A program made the translations under genes and the position numbers. The notes under the pieces are model-generated. The model saw nothing but the letters and a program-made list of their open reading frames with translations, was not told the origin of the DNA and searched no databases. A stretch of DNA of 64,000 nt from Neobacillus rhizosphaerae (lineage in GTDB: Bacteria > Bacillota > Bacilli > Bacillales > Cytobacillaceae): positions 492,178-556,177 of the forward strand of contig NZ_CALBWS010000001.1 in assembly GCF_937468385.1 (NCBI RefSeq). Reading direction: 5' to 3'. Below are positions 37,720 through 44,764 of this stretch, piece by piece (the first letter of the stretch is position 1; every line of letters begins with the position of its first letter).

Positions 37720-39054
37720 CTATTTTAATAATTTGGTTAGAAAGTTAGTTGTGTACAAGCCGATTTGGAAGTCGTCGTTTGCAAGAATATTTAAGAATAA
37801 TGGGGCATTTGTTTTAATTCCTTCAATTTTCACGTTTGTAAAAAAGGTGTTTGCAGCTGATAATGCATCTTGCCTCGTTTCTCCATGGAAAATACACTTT
37901 GCGATCATTGGGTCATAAAATGGTGTTACTGTACAGCCTTCTTCATAGCCGGAGTCTATCCGCACAGCGTTTGTTTTGTTCCACTCTAGAATGCTGATTT
38001 TTCCTGGCGAAGGTAAGAAGCGAACAGGATCTTCGGCATAAAGTCGGAATTCCACCGCGTTTCCCGACGAGACAATGTCAGTTTGTTGTAAAGGCAATGT
38101 CCGGCCTTCAGCTACCATAATTTGCCATTTAACTAAATCAAGCCCCGTAATCATCTCGGTCACTGGATGCTCTACCTGCAGACGAGTATTCATTTCAAGA
38201 AAATAAAAATTTTCATTTTCATCAACTATGAATTCAATCGTTCCTGCATTAATATAGCCAACGGCGCGAGCCGCTTTAATAGCTGTTTCAAATATTTTTT
38301 GCCGAACTTCTTCCGAAAGGAAAGGGGAGGGCGACTCCTCAACAACCTTTTGATGTCTTCTTTGAATCGAACAATCCCTTTCAAAGAGATGAACGATGTT
38401 CCCAGTTTGGTCTCCAAACACTTGAACCTCGATATGTCGGCTATCGGCAATATATTTTTCAATAAATACCTCATCTGAACCAAAATAGGCTTTAGCTCGT
38501 GACCTTGTTTGCTCATAAGACTTAACGAGCGCTTGCTCATTTTCACACAGCACCATTCCGATTCCGCCGCCTCCGCCGCTTGCCTTCAGCATAACAGGGT
38601 AGCCGATTTCTTCAGCTAGATTACAAGCTTCTTCAATCGTCTTTAAACCGTTTCCGCTCCCTGGCACAACAGGAACTCCAACTTTCTCCATCGTTTGACG
38701 CGATGCGATTTTATCCCCCATTAATTCAATGGTTTCAGGCTTTGGTCCAATAAAAATAATTCCATCCTTCATCGCTTGTTTAGCAAATGCGGCATTTTCT
38801 GATAAAAAGCCATATCCAGGGTGGATGGCATCCACATTTTCGCTTCTTGCAACTTCCAATATTTTTTCGGTCTGCAAATAGGATTTATTAACAGGTGGTG
38901 CACCCACACAAACCGCCTTAGTTGCCGCTTTCACAAACGGCATTTCCTTGTCAGCTTCGGAATAAATCGCAATCGTTTCAATTCCCATCTCCTGACAAGT
39001 TTTAATGATCCGTAGCGCAATTTCTCCCCGATTGGCAATTAAAATTTTTTGCAC
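37720..39054 (-). CDS. Biotin carboxylase subunit of the acyl-CoA carboxylase
   Basis: ATP-grasp biotin carboxylase, 444 residues. KILIANRGEIALRIIKTC (residues 3-20), the Gly-rich ATP loop KASGGGGGIGM, ERDCSIQRRHQKVVEE and the catalytic EMNTRLQVEHPVTE are all present; HPGYGFLSENAAFA is intact. It starts with GTG after AAGGGG. This is a second accC-type enzyme rather than the acetyl-CoA carboxylase gene, as shown by the linked beta subunit and carrier protein. A perfect cre site lies 77 bp upstream. Confidence 0.9.
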   Translation of the reverse strand: MQKILIANRGEIALRIIKTCQEMGIETIAIYSEADKEMPFVKAATKAVCVGAPPVNKSYLQTEKILEVARSENVDAIHPGYGFLSENAAFAKQAMKDGIIFIGPKPETIELMGDKIASRQTMEKVGVPVVPGSGNGLKTIEEACNLAEEIGYPVMLKASGGGGGIGMVLCENEQALVKSYEQTRSRAKAYFGSDEVFIEKYIADSRHIEVQVFGDQTGNIVHLFERDCSIQRRHQKVVEESPSPFLSEEVRQKIFETAIKAARAVGYINAGTIEFIVDENENFYFLEMNTRLQVEHPVTEMITGLDLVKWQIMVAEGRTLPLQQTDIVSSGNAVEFRLYAEDPVRFLPSPGKISILEWNKTNAVRIDSGYEEGCTVTPFYDPMIAKCIFHGETRQDALSAANTFFTNVKIEGIKTNAPLFLNILANDDFQIGLYTTNFLTKLLK

Positions 39055-39131
39055 ATTTTTTCCCCTTTCATTCCCTTTTGTTCCACCAATAATATGTTTT
39101 CTACATCATTCCCTGAATTTCCTGCAAATTT

Positions 39132-39145
39132 TGAAAACGCTGTCA
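39132..39145. promoter_or_regulatory. cre site (CcpA operator) between carboxylase operon and ylbP
   Basis: TGAAAACGCTGTCA matches the cre consensus TGWNANCGNTNWCA at every defined position on both strands. It lies 77 bp upstream of the biotin carboxylase start, in the divergent 236-bp gap with ylbP. CcpA repression during growth on preferred sugars is inferred. Confidence 0.7.
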
Positions 39146-39290
39146 GAGTTTAGAGGAAGAATTTTTTTTGTTTTTATTATATAATGATATTAATTCGTTT
39201 TGAATAATGCAAAAATTATTCACTTCATGTTATTCAGAAACAAATAAATATATACAAGAATATGAGGTTATCATTTTAGGAGGTCGGGCA

Positions 39291-39764
39291 ATGGGAGTAA
39301 AAGTGGAAAAACTAAAAGTAAATTTTAAAACACTAGAGGAATTTAAAAAATTTAAAGAATATGGAATTCAAGAGCTATCAATGCTGGAGGACCTTGGAGC
39401 AAAGATGGTTGAGGATGATAGTGACTCACCGTTTTACGGTATTTATTTTGGGGACAAACTAGTAGCACGGATGAGTCTATATCAAATTGATGCTAAGTTT
39501 GATCGCTATTTTTATCCGCCGCAAGACTATTTAGAATTATGGAAGCTTGAAGTATTACCAGATTATCAAGATAAGGGTTACGGTAAACAACTTGTTGAAT
39601 TTGCAAAAAGCTTTGGCCTGCCAATTAAGACAAACCCACGAGTAAAATCAAGCGGTTTTTGGGAAAAGATGGAGTTTGCTAATGTAGATTATGATATGGA
39701 ACGTGATCGTGGTGAGAATCCCCTTGTCTGGTATCCTGAGGGTGTCGAGGCACAACAGCATTAA
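39291..39764 (+). CDS. ylbP: GNAT-family N-acetyltransferase YlbP
   Basis: A 157-residue GNAT protein strongly resembling B. subtilis YlbP: KTLEEFKKFKEYGIQELSML, DSPFYGIYFGDKLVARMSLY and LELWKLEVLPDYQDKGYGKQ, the last holding the acetyl-CoA-binding motif A (QDKGYGKQL). The substrate is unknown. The long frame opens at 39207, but an AGGAGG SD precedes the ATG at 39291. It is the first plus-strand gene of the window and is divergent from the carboxylase operon. Confidence 0.9.
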   Translation: MGVKVEKLKVNFKTLEEFKKFKEYGIQELSMLEDLGAKMVEDDSDSPFYGIYFGDKLVARMSLYQIDAKFDRYFYPPQDYLELWKLEVLPDYQDKGYGKQLVEFAKSFGLPIKTNPRVKSSGFWEKMEFANVDYDMERDRGENPLVWYPEGVEAQQH

Positions 39765-39776
39765 CAAATAATAAAT

Positions 39777-39800
39777 GCGGACAAAAAAGTCCGCTTTTTA
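39777..39800 (+). terminator. Terminator of ylbP
   Basis: GCGGAC/GTCCGC stem with an all-A loop of six, then TTTTT. A second hairpin at 39808-39841 (GGAAAGA...TCTTTCC) lies between the convergent ylbP and gerR. Confidence 0.85.
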
Positions 39801-39910
39801 GCTAATAGGAAAGAAAACCTTTATTAAGGTTATTCTTTCCTATTTCGCATTTATTACAACTACGCCTCTGTCTTCACCTTATTGCTCGCCAGTCGACGAG
39901 TTGTACTTTA

Positions 39911-40540
39911 TTATTTCTCTACTCTTTCAAGATTACCATTTTTGTCCATTTGAAACTTCACCTTCTGCTGCCGATCTTCATCCTGTAGGACCACCATTTT
40001 CCTAGCTCGCTCCATTATTTCAATTAAAGAACGGTAATCCTCCTCAATCGCTTTTAAATTTTTGGACAATCTTTCATTTTCTTCGGCCAAAAAATATGAT
40101 TTCCTTTCCAATTCATTAATTTTTTCAAAAGATTTCTCCCTATCTTCTTCCAAACCGGAAAAGTCCTCTGCTCTTTTATAAAGTCCTTCTAAAAAATGAA
40201 TGACTGCTGGAAATGTGATTGTACTGCCCTGCTCACATCCAGGCTGCGATGTTACATTTTCAACTTTAGCAGGTTCCTGAACAGACTGTTCCTCAACAGG
40301 CATTGTTTGTTTTTTTATCTCTTTTCGTTGTTTTTTTGCCAACTCAATTCCTGATTTATATTGCTTTCTTACAAACGAATTCCAACGGAAGCCGCAGGCT
40401 GCCGCAGTTCGCATTAACTTTTTGCCCACTTCCTCAAATGCCTGAAGCTGTGTCCCGCCTTCACGAATATGCCTTAGTACAACCTCTGCAAGCAACAAAT
40501 CCTCGTCCTGGGACCAAGCATCTTGTCGAGTTGGTGACAT
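39911..40540 (-). CDS. gerR: RsfA/GerR-family sporulation transcription factor
   Basis: A 209-residue protein with an N-terminal Myb-like DNA-binding domain (TRQDAWSQDEDLLLAEVVLR, residues about 4-23, then GGTQLQAFEEVGKKL and AAACGFRWNSFVRK) and a C-terminal coiled coil (about 125-185). B. subtilis YlbO/GerR is made under sigmaE in the mother cell and tunes late sporulation genes. Position between rpmF and ylbP matches ylbO. SD AGGAGG. A sigmaE-like promoter may lie just upstream. Confidence 0.9.
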   Translation of the reverse strand: MSPTRQDAWSQDEDLLLAEVVLRHIREGGTQLQAFEEVGKKLMRTAAACGFRWNSFVRKQYKSGIELAKKQRKEIKKQTMPVEEQSVQEPAKVENVTSQPGCEQGSTITFPAVIHFLEGLYKRAEDFSGLEEDREKSFEKINELERKSYFLAEENERLSKNLKAIEEDYRSLIEIMERARKMVVLQDEDRQQKVKFQMDKNGNLERVEK

Positions 40541-40567
40541 CTGTACATCCCTCCTAGTTTTTTAATA

Positions 40568-40597
40568 ATACATATGCATCTACTAGAAAAGATAGAC
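40568..40597 (-). promoter_or_regulatory. Weak candidate sigmaE promoter of gerR
   Basis: Minus strand: GTCTATC (40597-40591), 14-bp spacer, CATATGTAT (40576-40568). Both boxes are imperfect; the known sigmaE dependence of ylbO in B. subtilis is the main support. Confidence 0.3.
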
Positions 40598-40626
40598 TTA
40601 AACAAGAGTTGTCTTTTAATCTTTTT

Positions 40627-41388
40627 TCACAGTCTTTTCTTCATAAAAGTTTTTACATAGTCATGATGGGCATCGCTTTCCCAAAGCAATGCACAATTTT
40701 TAACCTCTTCCTCTATTCTTTCACGGAGCTTATTTTCCTCCCACTTTCTTATCCATAATCTTTTATAAGATTGCAGCACACTTAAATCCTTTTCTAACAT
40801 TTTTTCAAGATAAGCTTCACATACCTGTATAGCCTCTTTTTCGAAGAGGCCATCAATAAAGCCGGCTTCTTTTAATTCTTCTGCTGTATGCAATTCTGCT
40901 TCCATTAGAAGCTTCATTGCAATTGCTGTTGGGAGCTTTTCTGTAAGGATTGAACCGCCTCCCCAGCCTGTGGTTATTGCCTGCTTTCCTTGGACAAAGC
41001 CTGCTTTTATTCCTTTTCTTGCTAAGCGGAAATCACATGAGACTGCAAGTTCGCATCCTCCCCCAACGACTGTCCCGTTTATGAGGGCAACGGTCGGAAT
41101 CGGTAAGGTAAGCAGCGAATAAAGAATAGCAGCCATCTTCGAAAGCATAGAGTAGGCTTCCTCTTTTGTGTGAAGGAGGTGGAAAACGGATAAATCTCCT
41201 CCGGAGCAAAAGGCATGGTCTTCTTCTCCAGTAATAATGAGTGCTCTAATATCAGATTCAGAAGCCCTGTTTATTGCCTCTTCTAAGCCCTTCATCACTT
41301 CATAATTAATTGCATTTCTTTTTTCACTTCTTGTAATCGTAAATAATAAATAACCTTTCTCTCGTTTTTCGATGGTGTATGCTGACAT
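40627..41388 (-). CDS. Crotonase-superfamily protein, possibly an ethyl-/methylmalonyl-CoA decarboxylase type
   Basis: A 253-residue crotonase-fold protein with SEKRNAINYEVM, the oxyanion-hole stretches FCSGGDLSVFH (about 58-68) and GTVVGGGCELAVSCDFRLA (about 100-118), and the C-terminal LWESDAHHDYVKTF. The usual hydratase glutamate after GF..G.PE is missing: the region reads GFVQGKQAITTGWGGG. This W-G-G pattern is nearer to ECHDC1-type acyl-CoA decarboxylases than to enoyl-CoA hydratases, but the substrate is not proven. The ATG at 41388 has AGGAAG; an earlier ATG at 41406 lacks an SD. Confidence 0.75.
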   Translation of the reverse strand: MSAYTIEKREKGYLLFTITRSEKRNAINYEVMKGLEEAINRASESDIRALIITGEEDHAFCSGGDLSVFHLLHTKEEAYSMLSKMAAILYSLLTLPIPTVALINGTVVGGGCELAVSCDFRLARKGIKAGFVQGKQAITTGWGGGSILTEKLPTAIAMKLLMEAELHTAEELKEAGFIDGLFEKEAIQVCEAYLEKMLEKDLSVLQSYKRLWIRKWEENKLRERIEEEVKNCALLWESDAHHDYVKTFMKKRL

Positions 41389-41489
41389 TTTTTCTCTTCC
41401 TTTCATTACAATATTTTTTCAACGGTTCAGGTGACTAAAGGTTCGCTAGTATGTATATTTTTTGCAAATAATTTTTTCTAGAAACGACA

Positions 41490-41520
41490 AAAGCACAAGG
41501 GCCTAAGCTCCTTGTGCTTT
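41490..41520 (-). terminator. Terminator after rpmF
   Basis: Minus strand: AAAGCACAAGG/CCTTGTGCTTT stem and a following TTGTCG; 15 bp beyond the rpmF stop. Confidence 0.75.
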
Positions 41521-41535
41521 CTATCCTAATGGAAA

Positions 41536-41709
41536 TTAGTCGTTCACAACGTCTTTTCCTTTGTATGTTCCGCAAGCTTTACATACGCGGTGAGCAAGTT
41601 TCATTTCACCACAGTTTGGGCAACTTACCATACCAGGTACGTTTAATTTAAAATGAGTACGACGCTTTCTTTTTGCAGTTTTAGAAGTTCTTCTAAAAGG
41701 TACAGCCAT
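41536..41709 (-). CDS. rpmF: 50S ribosomal protein L32 (zinc-containing)
   Basis: 57 residues starting [20 protein letters not shown] after the initiator; zinc is probably held by the four cysteines CPNC and CKAC, so this is the C+ form. The ATG at 41709 has SD GGAGGTGG; a frame extending three codons upstream is not used. It follows ylbN and shares its consensus promoter, the standard ylbN-rpmF (yceD-rpmF) unit. Confidence 0.98.
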   Translation of the reverse strand: MAVPFRRTSKTAKRKRRTHFKLNVPGMVSCPNCGEMKLAHRVCKACGTYKGKDVVND

Positions 41710-41793
41710 TCTTCCCACCTCCTTAAAGAGTATTAAGAAAGTAATGAAGGCCAGGAATGCTGGATCTTCACTTTGCTTCTTAGTTTTTGCCGA

Positions 41794-42321
41794 TTATGAT
41801 TCGGAAGAAGAATTGTTTTCGTCAAAAAACTTAGCAAGTCCTGCTAGTCTCGGATCAATTTTTTTCTCTTGATCTTCTTCATGAACAACTTCCCAATCCT
41901 TACCGGATTGTGGAGCAGCCCCTTCAGAATCGATATCTTCGCAAAACACTTGCATTGGAACCTCAAGTAATAGAATTTCTCGAATGATTGGCATTACATC
42001 AATCACATCGCCCTTTACTTGATATACTTCCTCTTCAGTTTCATAAACTGAACCTTGTAAGAGGAAAGTTTCAGTTGTTTCGACATTAATTGGAAGTTTA
42101 ACATCCACTAAAGTTCGAGAACAAGGAAGGATTAAATGACCTTCGATTTTTAAATGGAATGTCACTTTCGTTGAATCAATATCTCCACGACCCATAATGT
42201 GAATTGGAGATACTTCCCGAATGGATGGATCCACTTCTATAATCTCATCAACCCGAATTGTTTCATCAATCAAAAAATCCTTGTTTCGATATTTTTGTAA
42301 TTGACTTAATGTCCATTTCAA
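41794..42321 (-). CDS. ylbN: DUF177/YceD-family protein YlbN
   Basis: A 175-residue acidic protein of the DUF177 (YceD) family, linked to rpmF in most bacteria and implicated in 23S rRNA processing in some species; the Bacillus role is not established. The family blocks LILPCSRTLVDVKLPI and DPRLAGLAKFFDE are present. The start is a TTG at 42321, six bases after GGGGTG, giving KWTLSQLQKY as in homologues. Confidence 0.9.
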   Translation of the reverse strand: MKWTLSQLQKYRNKDFLIDETIRVDEIIEVDPSIREVSPIHIMGRGDIDSTKVTFHLKIEGHLILPCSRTLVDVKLPINVETTETFLLQGSVYETEEEVYQVKGDVIDVMPIIREILLLEVPMQVFCEDIDSEGAAPQSGKDWEVVHEEDQEKKIDPRLAGLAKFFDENNSSSES

Positions 42322-42348
42322 TTGAATCACCCCAAGGCAACAAAGGTA

Positions 42349-42377
42349 ATTATAGCCTTCGAAAATATTTTTGTCAA
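42349..42377 (-). promoter_or_regulatory. Consensus sigmaA promoter of ylbN-rpmF
   Basis: Minus strand: perfect -35 TTGACA (42377-42372), 17-bp spacer, perfect -10 TATAAT (42354-42349). This is the best sigmaA promoter in the window and fits a ribosomal protein operon. Confidence 0.9.
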
Positions 42378-42390
42378 TGTTTTTTCTTTA

Positions 42391-42412
42391 CACCTCGTCA
42401 GGTGATTTTTTT
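42391..42412 (+). terminator. Small plus-strand terminator in the ylbN-tmcAL divergent gap
   Basis: CACCT/AGGTG stem with a CGTC loop followed by A and seven T on the plus strand. It sits just upstream of the ylbN promoter and would stop transcripts running antisense to ylbN into tmcAL. Confidence 0.4.
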
Positions 42413-42521
42413 AGAAAGGCAATTCGAACAAACCGTATACCTATACTAGTTTATCCAGAACTACTTTTATCAAACATCTTCAATATCATATCACATAAAT
42501 GGATTGGTTTCTTTAAAATTT

Positions 42522-42530
42522 TGCTATAAT
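42522..42530 (+). promoter_or_regulatory. Extended -10 promoter of tmcAL
   Basis: TGCTATAAT is an extended -10 (TGN followed by the consensus TATAAT) 31 bp before the tmcAL ATG; no good -35 at 17 bp. Confidence 0.55.
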
Positions 42531-42560
42531 GATAATAGTTTTTAACTGAGGAGAGAGAAA

Positions 42561-43775
42561 ATGAAAGCTGTTGGCTTAATTGTCGAATATAACCCTTTTC
42601 ACAATGGACATGCTTACCATTTAAAGGCTTCAAAGGAAGCTGCAGAGGCCGATGTTGTCATTGCGGTCATGAGCGGGAATTTTTTGCAGAGAGGAGAACC
42701 TGCTCTTGTTTCGAAATGGTATCGGACTAAGATGGCGTTATTAAATGGCGCCGATATCGTTTTTGAACTTCCCTACCGCTTTGCTACTCAGAAGGCTGAA
42801 ACGTTTGCAAATGGAGCCGTGTCGATTTTAGATGCAGCCCTTTGTGAAACTTTATGCTTTGGAAGTGAGAGCGGTGATATTTCTGCTTTTTTTCAAACCA
42901 TCGATTACCTAGAACAGCAGCAAAGTTCATTCGATGAAAATATCAAACGATTCATCGGTACTGGTGTAAGTTACCCAAAAGCGTTAGCACTCTCTTTTCA
43001 ACAATTATCAGATTCAGAAAATTTTTTGGATCTAGCAAAGCCAAATAATATTCTTGGATTTCAATACATAAAAGCCCTAAAACAGCAAAAGAGCAAAGTC
43101 AAACCGATAACGGTGCCACGAAAAAATGCTGACTATCACGATGAGCATTTTTCATCCGAAACGATTGCGAGTGCGACGAGTATCCGAAAAGCCATATTCT
43201 CAGGCGAAGATGGCAATACGGAAATTGACCAATATGTACCTGAGTCAACCAAACAATTATTAAAAAAATATTTACACCATTATCATGTTTTTCATCAATG
43301 GGAAAATTATTGGGGCTACCTTCAATTCCGGCTAATCCATTCCAGTCCTGAAGAGCTAAGGGAAATTTACGAAGTGGAAGAAGGTCTTGAGTACAGATTA
43401 CTAGCTGCAGCTCTGGAGTCCAATAACTTTCTTGAATTTATGCAAAAAATAAAAACGAAACGTTATACATGGACAAGGCTTCAAAGATTATGCGTTCATA
43501 TTTTGACAAATACAAAAAAGGCTGAAATGGCTGGAAATCTAGAAAAAGCCTCATATTTAAGACTTTTAGGAATGACAACAAGAGGAAAAAGCTACTTAAA
43601 TAAGATAAAAAAGGATATCAGCCTTCCACTCATTTCTAAACTATCTTCCTTTAAGGGAAAGGAGATATTACTTGATGTTAAAGCGGCACGTGTATATTCC
43701 CTTGGTGTTCCTAATCATTTAAAAAATGAAATGATTAAGCAGGAATTTCAACAACCTCCAATCTTTATTAAATAA
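42561..43775 (+). CDS. tmcAL: tRNA(Met) cytidine acetate ligase TmcAL (YlbM)
   Basis: Forms N4-acetylcytidine at the wobble base of elongator tRNA-Met using acetate and ATP. The 404-residue protein begins with the nucleotidyltransferase motif GLIVEYNPFHNGHAYHLK (HNGH near residue 15-18) and has VIAVMSGNFLQRGEPALVSK and SGDISAFF blocks and a C-terminal helical tRNA-binding part. SD GAGGAGAG. It is divergent from ylbN and convergent with ylbL. Its original terminator has been split by a transposon remnant. Confidence 0.95.
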   Translation: MKAVGLIVEYNPFHNGHAYHLKASKEAAEADVVIAVMSGNFLQRGEPALVSKWYRTKMALLNGADIVFELPYRFATQKAETFANGAVSILDAALCETLCFGSESGDISAFFQTIDYLEQQQSSFDENIKRFIGTGVSYPKALALSFQQLSDSENFLDLAKPNNILGFQYIKALKQQKSKVKPITVPRKNADYHDEHFSSETIASATSIRKAIFSGEDGNTEIDQYVPESTKQLLKKYLHHYHVFHQWENYWGYLQFRLIHSSPEELREIYEVEEGLEYRLLAAALESNNFLEFMQKIKTKRYTWTRLQRLCVHILTNTKKAEMAGNLEKASYLRLLGMTTRGKSYLNKIKKDISLPLISKLSSFKGKEILLDVKAARVYSLGVPNHLKNEMIKQEFQQPPIFIK

Positions 43776-43779
43776 AAAA

Positions 43780-43799
43780 GATGATGCCTCCGCACCATC
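43780..43799. repeat. Left target duplication: half of a split bidirectional terminator
   Basis: GATGATGCCTCCGCACCATC is identical to 44741-44760. It is a hairpin (one mismatch) preceded here by AAAAAA; the other copy is followed by TTTTTT, so both derive from one bidirectional terminator between tmcAL and ylbL. Confidence 0.85.
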
Positions 43800-43893
43800 A
43801 GGCTGTCGAAAAACTTTCGACAGCCTTTATTTTTTTATGCTACTTTAACATTTCACTGCGTTAATTTATTATAATATTGTTAATGCGACATGT

Positions 43894-44029
43894 CTGTTGA
43901 TTTGCGCTCCAGGCGCTTAGCTTTCCGCGGGCGTGCCGGGGAGCCTCCTCGGCGCTAATGCGGCCTGCGCGGTCTCCCCTGCCCCGTACTCCCGCAGGAG
44001 TCTTCGCGCCTTCCGCTCCAATCAACAGG
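43894..44029 (+). repeat. Left 136-bp inverted G+C-rich block of the IS remnant
   Basis: Begins CTGTTGATTTGCGCTCC and ends CCGCTCCAATCAACAGG; shares GGGAGCCTCCTCGGCGCT-type and CCCGCAGGAGTC segments with the reverse complement of 44541-44676. Confidence 0.8.
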
Positions 44030-44088
44030 TGTAAATTCAATAATGTCCTCACACAACCAAAAAAATAAAAAAATAAGTGGCGAAATCT

Positions 44089-44531
44089 ATGTTTAAACCA
44101 AGAGAATCTTCCCAAAGTGAATATGAATTTGTGTCTATTGATGAATTAGTTCCTGATCCCATTTAAAGGCAAATGAAAATAAGCATAATTACACGAGAGA
44201 AGAAGTTGAAGTAGAAACTCGTGAATACTTTGATGAATTAAACAAGGCTATTGAAGAGGATAGAATAAAGCATGGAAAAAAGCCATTAAAGAAAAAGGTA
44301 AGGTTAAATCGCTTATCTAAATTGGGAAAATTGCTTTATATATTTAGAAAGGAAAAAATTGATCGAAGCTTCGCAGACTCAAAAGAGCTGCATGGCCTTC
44401 GCTACTGCCGATTACAGGGATTAAAGAATGCAAGTGAACAGGCTCTCCTTACAGCAGCCTGCCAAAATATAAAAAAGATTGCGACACACTTAGCCAGGTT
44501 AGAAAAAGTGTGTGGCAATTCTTTAGGTTGA
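44089..44531 (+). pseudogene. IS1182-family transposase, fragmentary
   Basis: Three pieces of one transposase are joined: the N-terminus FKPRESSQSEYEFVSIDELV (44089-44157, then a stop at 44164), a middle piece in another frame, [20 protein letters not shown] (from about 44190), and the C-terminus [20 protein letters not shown] through [19 protein letters not shown] (to 44531). Most of the protein, including the central DDE region, is deleted, and the frame shifts between the first two pieces. The last open stretch (44322-44531) should not be read as a gene. Confidence 0.85.
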
Positions 44532-44540
44532 TTTGCCACC

Positions 44541-44676
44541 CTGTTGATTGGGAGCGGAGGGCACTCGACTCCTGCGGGATAGAGAGGTTTCGGGAGACCC
44601 CGCAGGCGCCTATAGCGCCGAGGAGGCTCCCGGACCTCCCCGCGGAAAGCGGGTGCCCGGAGCGGAAATTAACAGG
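44541..44676 (-). repeat. Right 136-bp inverted G+C-rich block of the IS remnant
   Basis: Inverted partner of 43894-44029: begins CTGTTGATTGGGAGCGG, includes GCGCCGAGGAGGCTCC and ends GAGCGGAAATTAACAGG. Confidence 0.8.
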
Positions 44677-44740
44677 CCAGTTAGCAGGGCCAATCCATTA
44701 TTAAAAGATTGCCGAGAAATATACCCTTTCTCCACAATCT

Positions 44741-44760
44741 GATGATGCCTCCGCACCATC
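44741..44760. repeat. Right target duplication and terminator of ylbL
   Basis: Second copy of GATGATGCCTCCGCACCATC, here followed by TTTTTTATTTTTT on the plus strand. It lies four bases from the ylbL stop. Confidence 0.8.
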
Positions 44761-44764
44761 TTTT

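Larger units (their letters stand above)
43800..44740 (+). mobile_element. IS1182-family insertion sequence remnant (internally deleted)
   Basis: A 941-bp insert bounded by 20-bp direct repeats. It starts with the hairpin AGGCTGTCGAAAA...CGACAGCCT plus a T-run (43800-43836), contains two inverted 136-bp G+C-rich blocks (43894-44029 and 44541-44676, each bounded by CTGTTGATT and AATYAACAG), and between them a broken transposase. A second, weaker hairpin (AGATTG...CAATCT reversed) lies at the right end. The G+C-rich blocks differ strongly in composition from the surrounding DNA. The lack of a catalytic core means it cannot move by itself. Confidence 0.85.

Noticed and set aside
43861..44115. 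Minus-strand frame rich in Arg/Gly/Ala inside the IS remnant
   Set aside because: It arises from the G+C-rich inverted block; composition and lack of homology mark it as non-coding.
44322..44531. Open frame of 69 codons with [14 protein letters not shown]
   Set aside because: It is the C-terminal fragment of the broken IS1182-type transposase and has no SD of its own.
43780..44760. 20-bp direct repeats as a CRISPR or attachment site
   Set aside because: Only two copies, each a hairpin with terminator tails, flanking an IS remnant; this is a target duplication.
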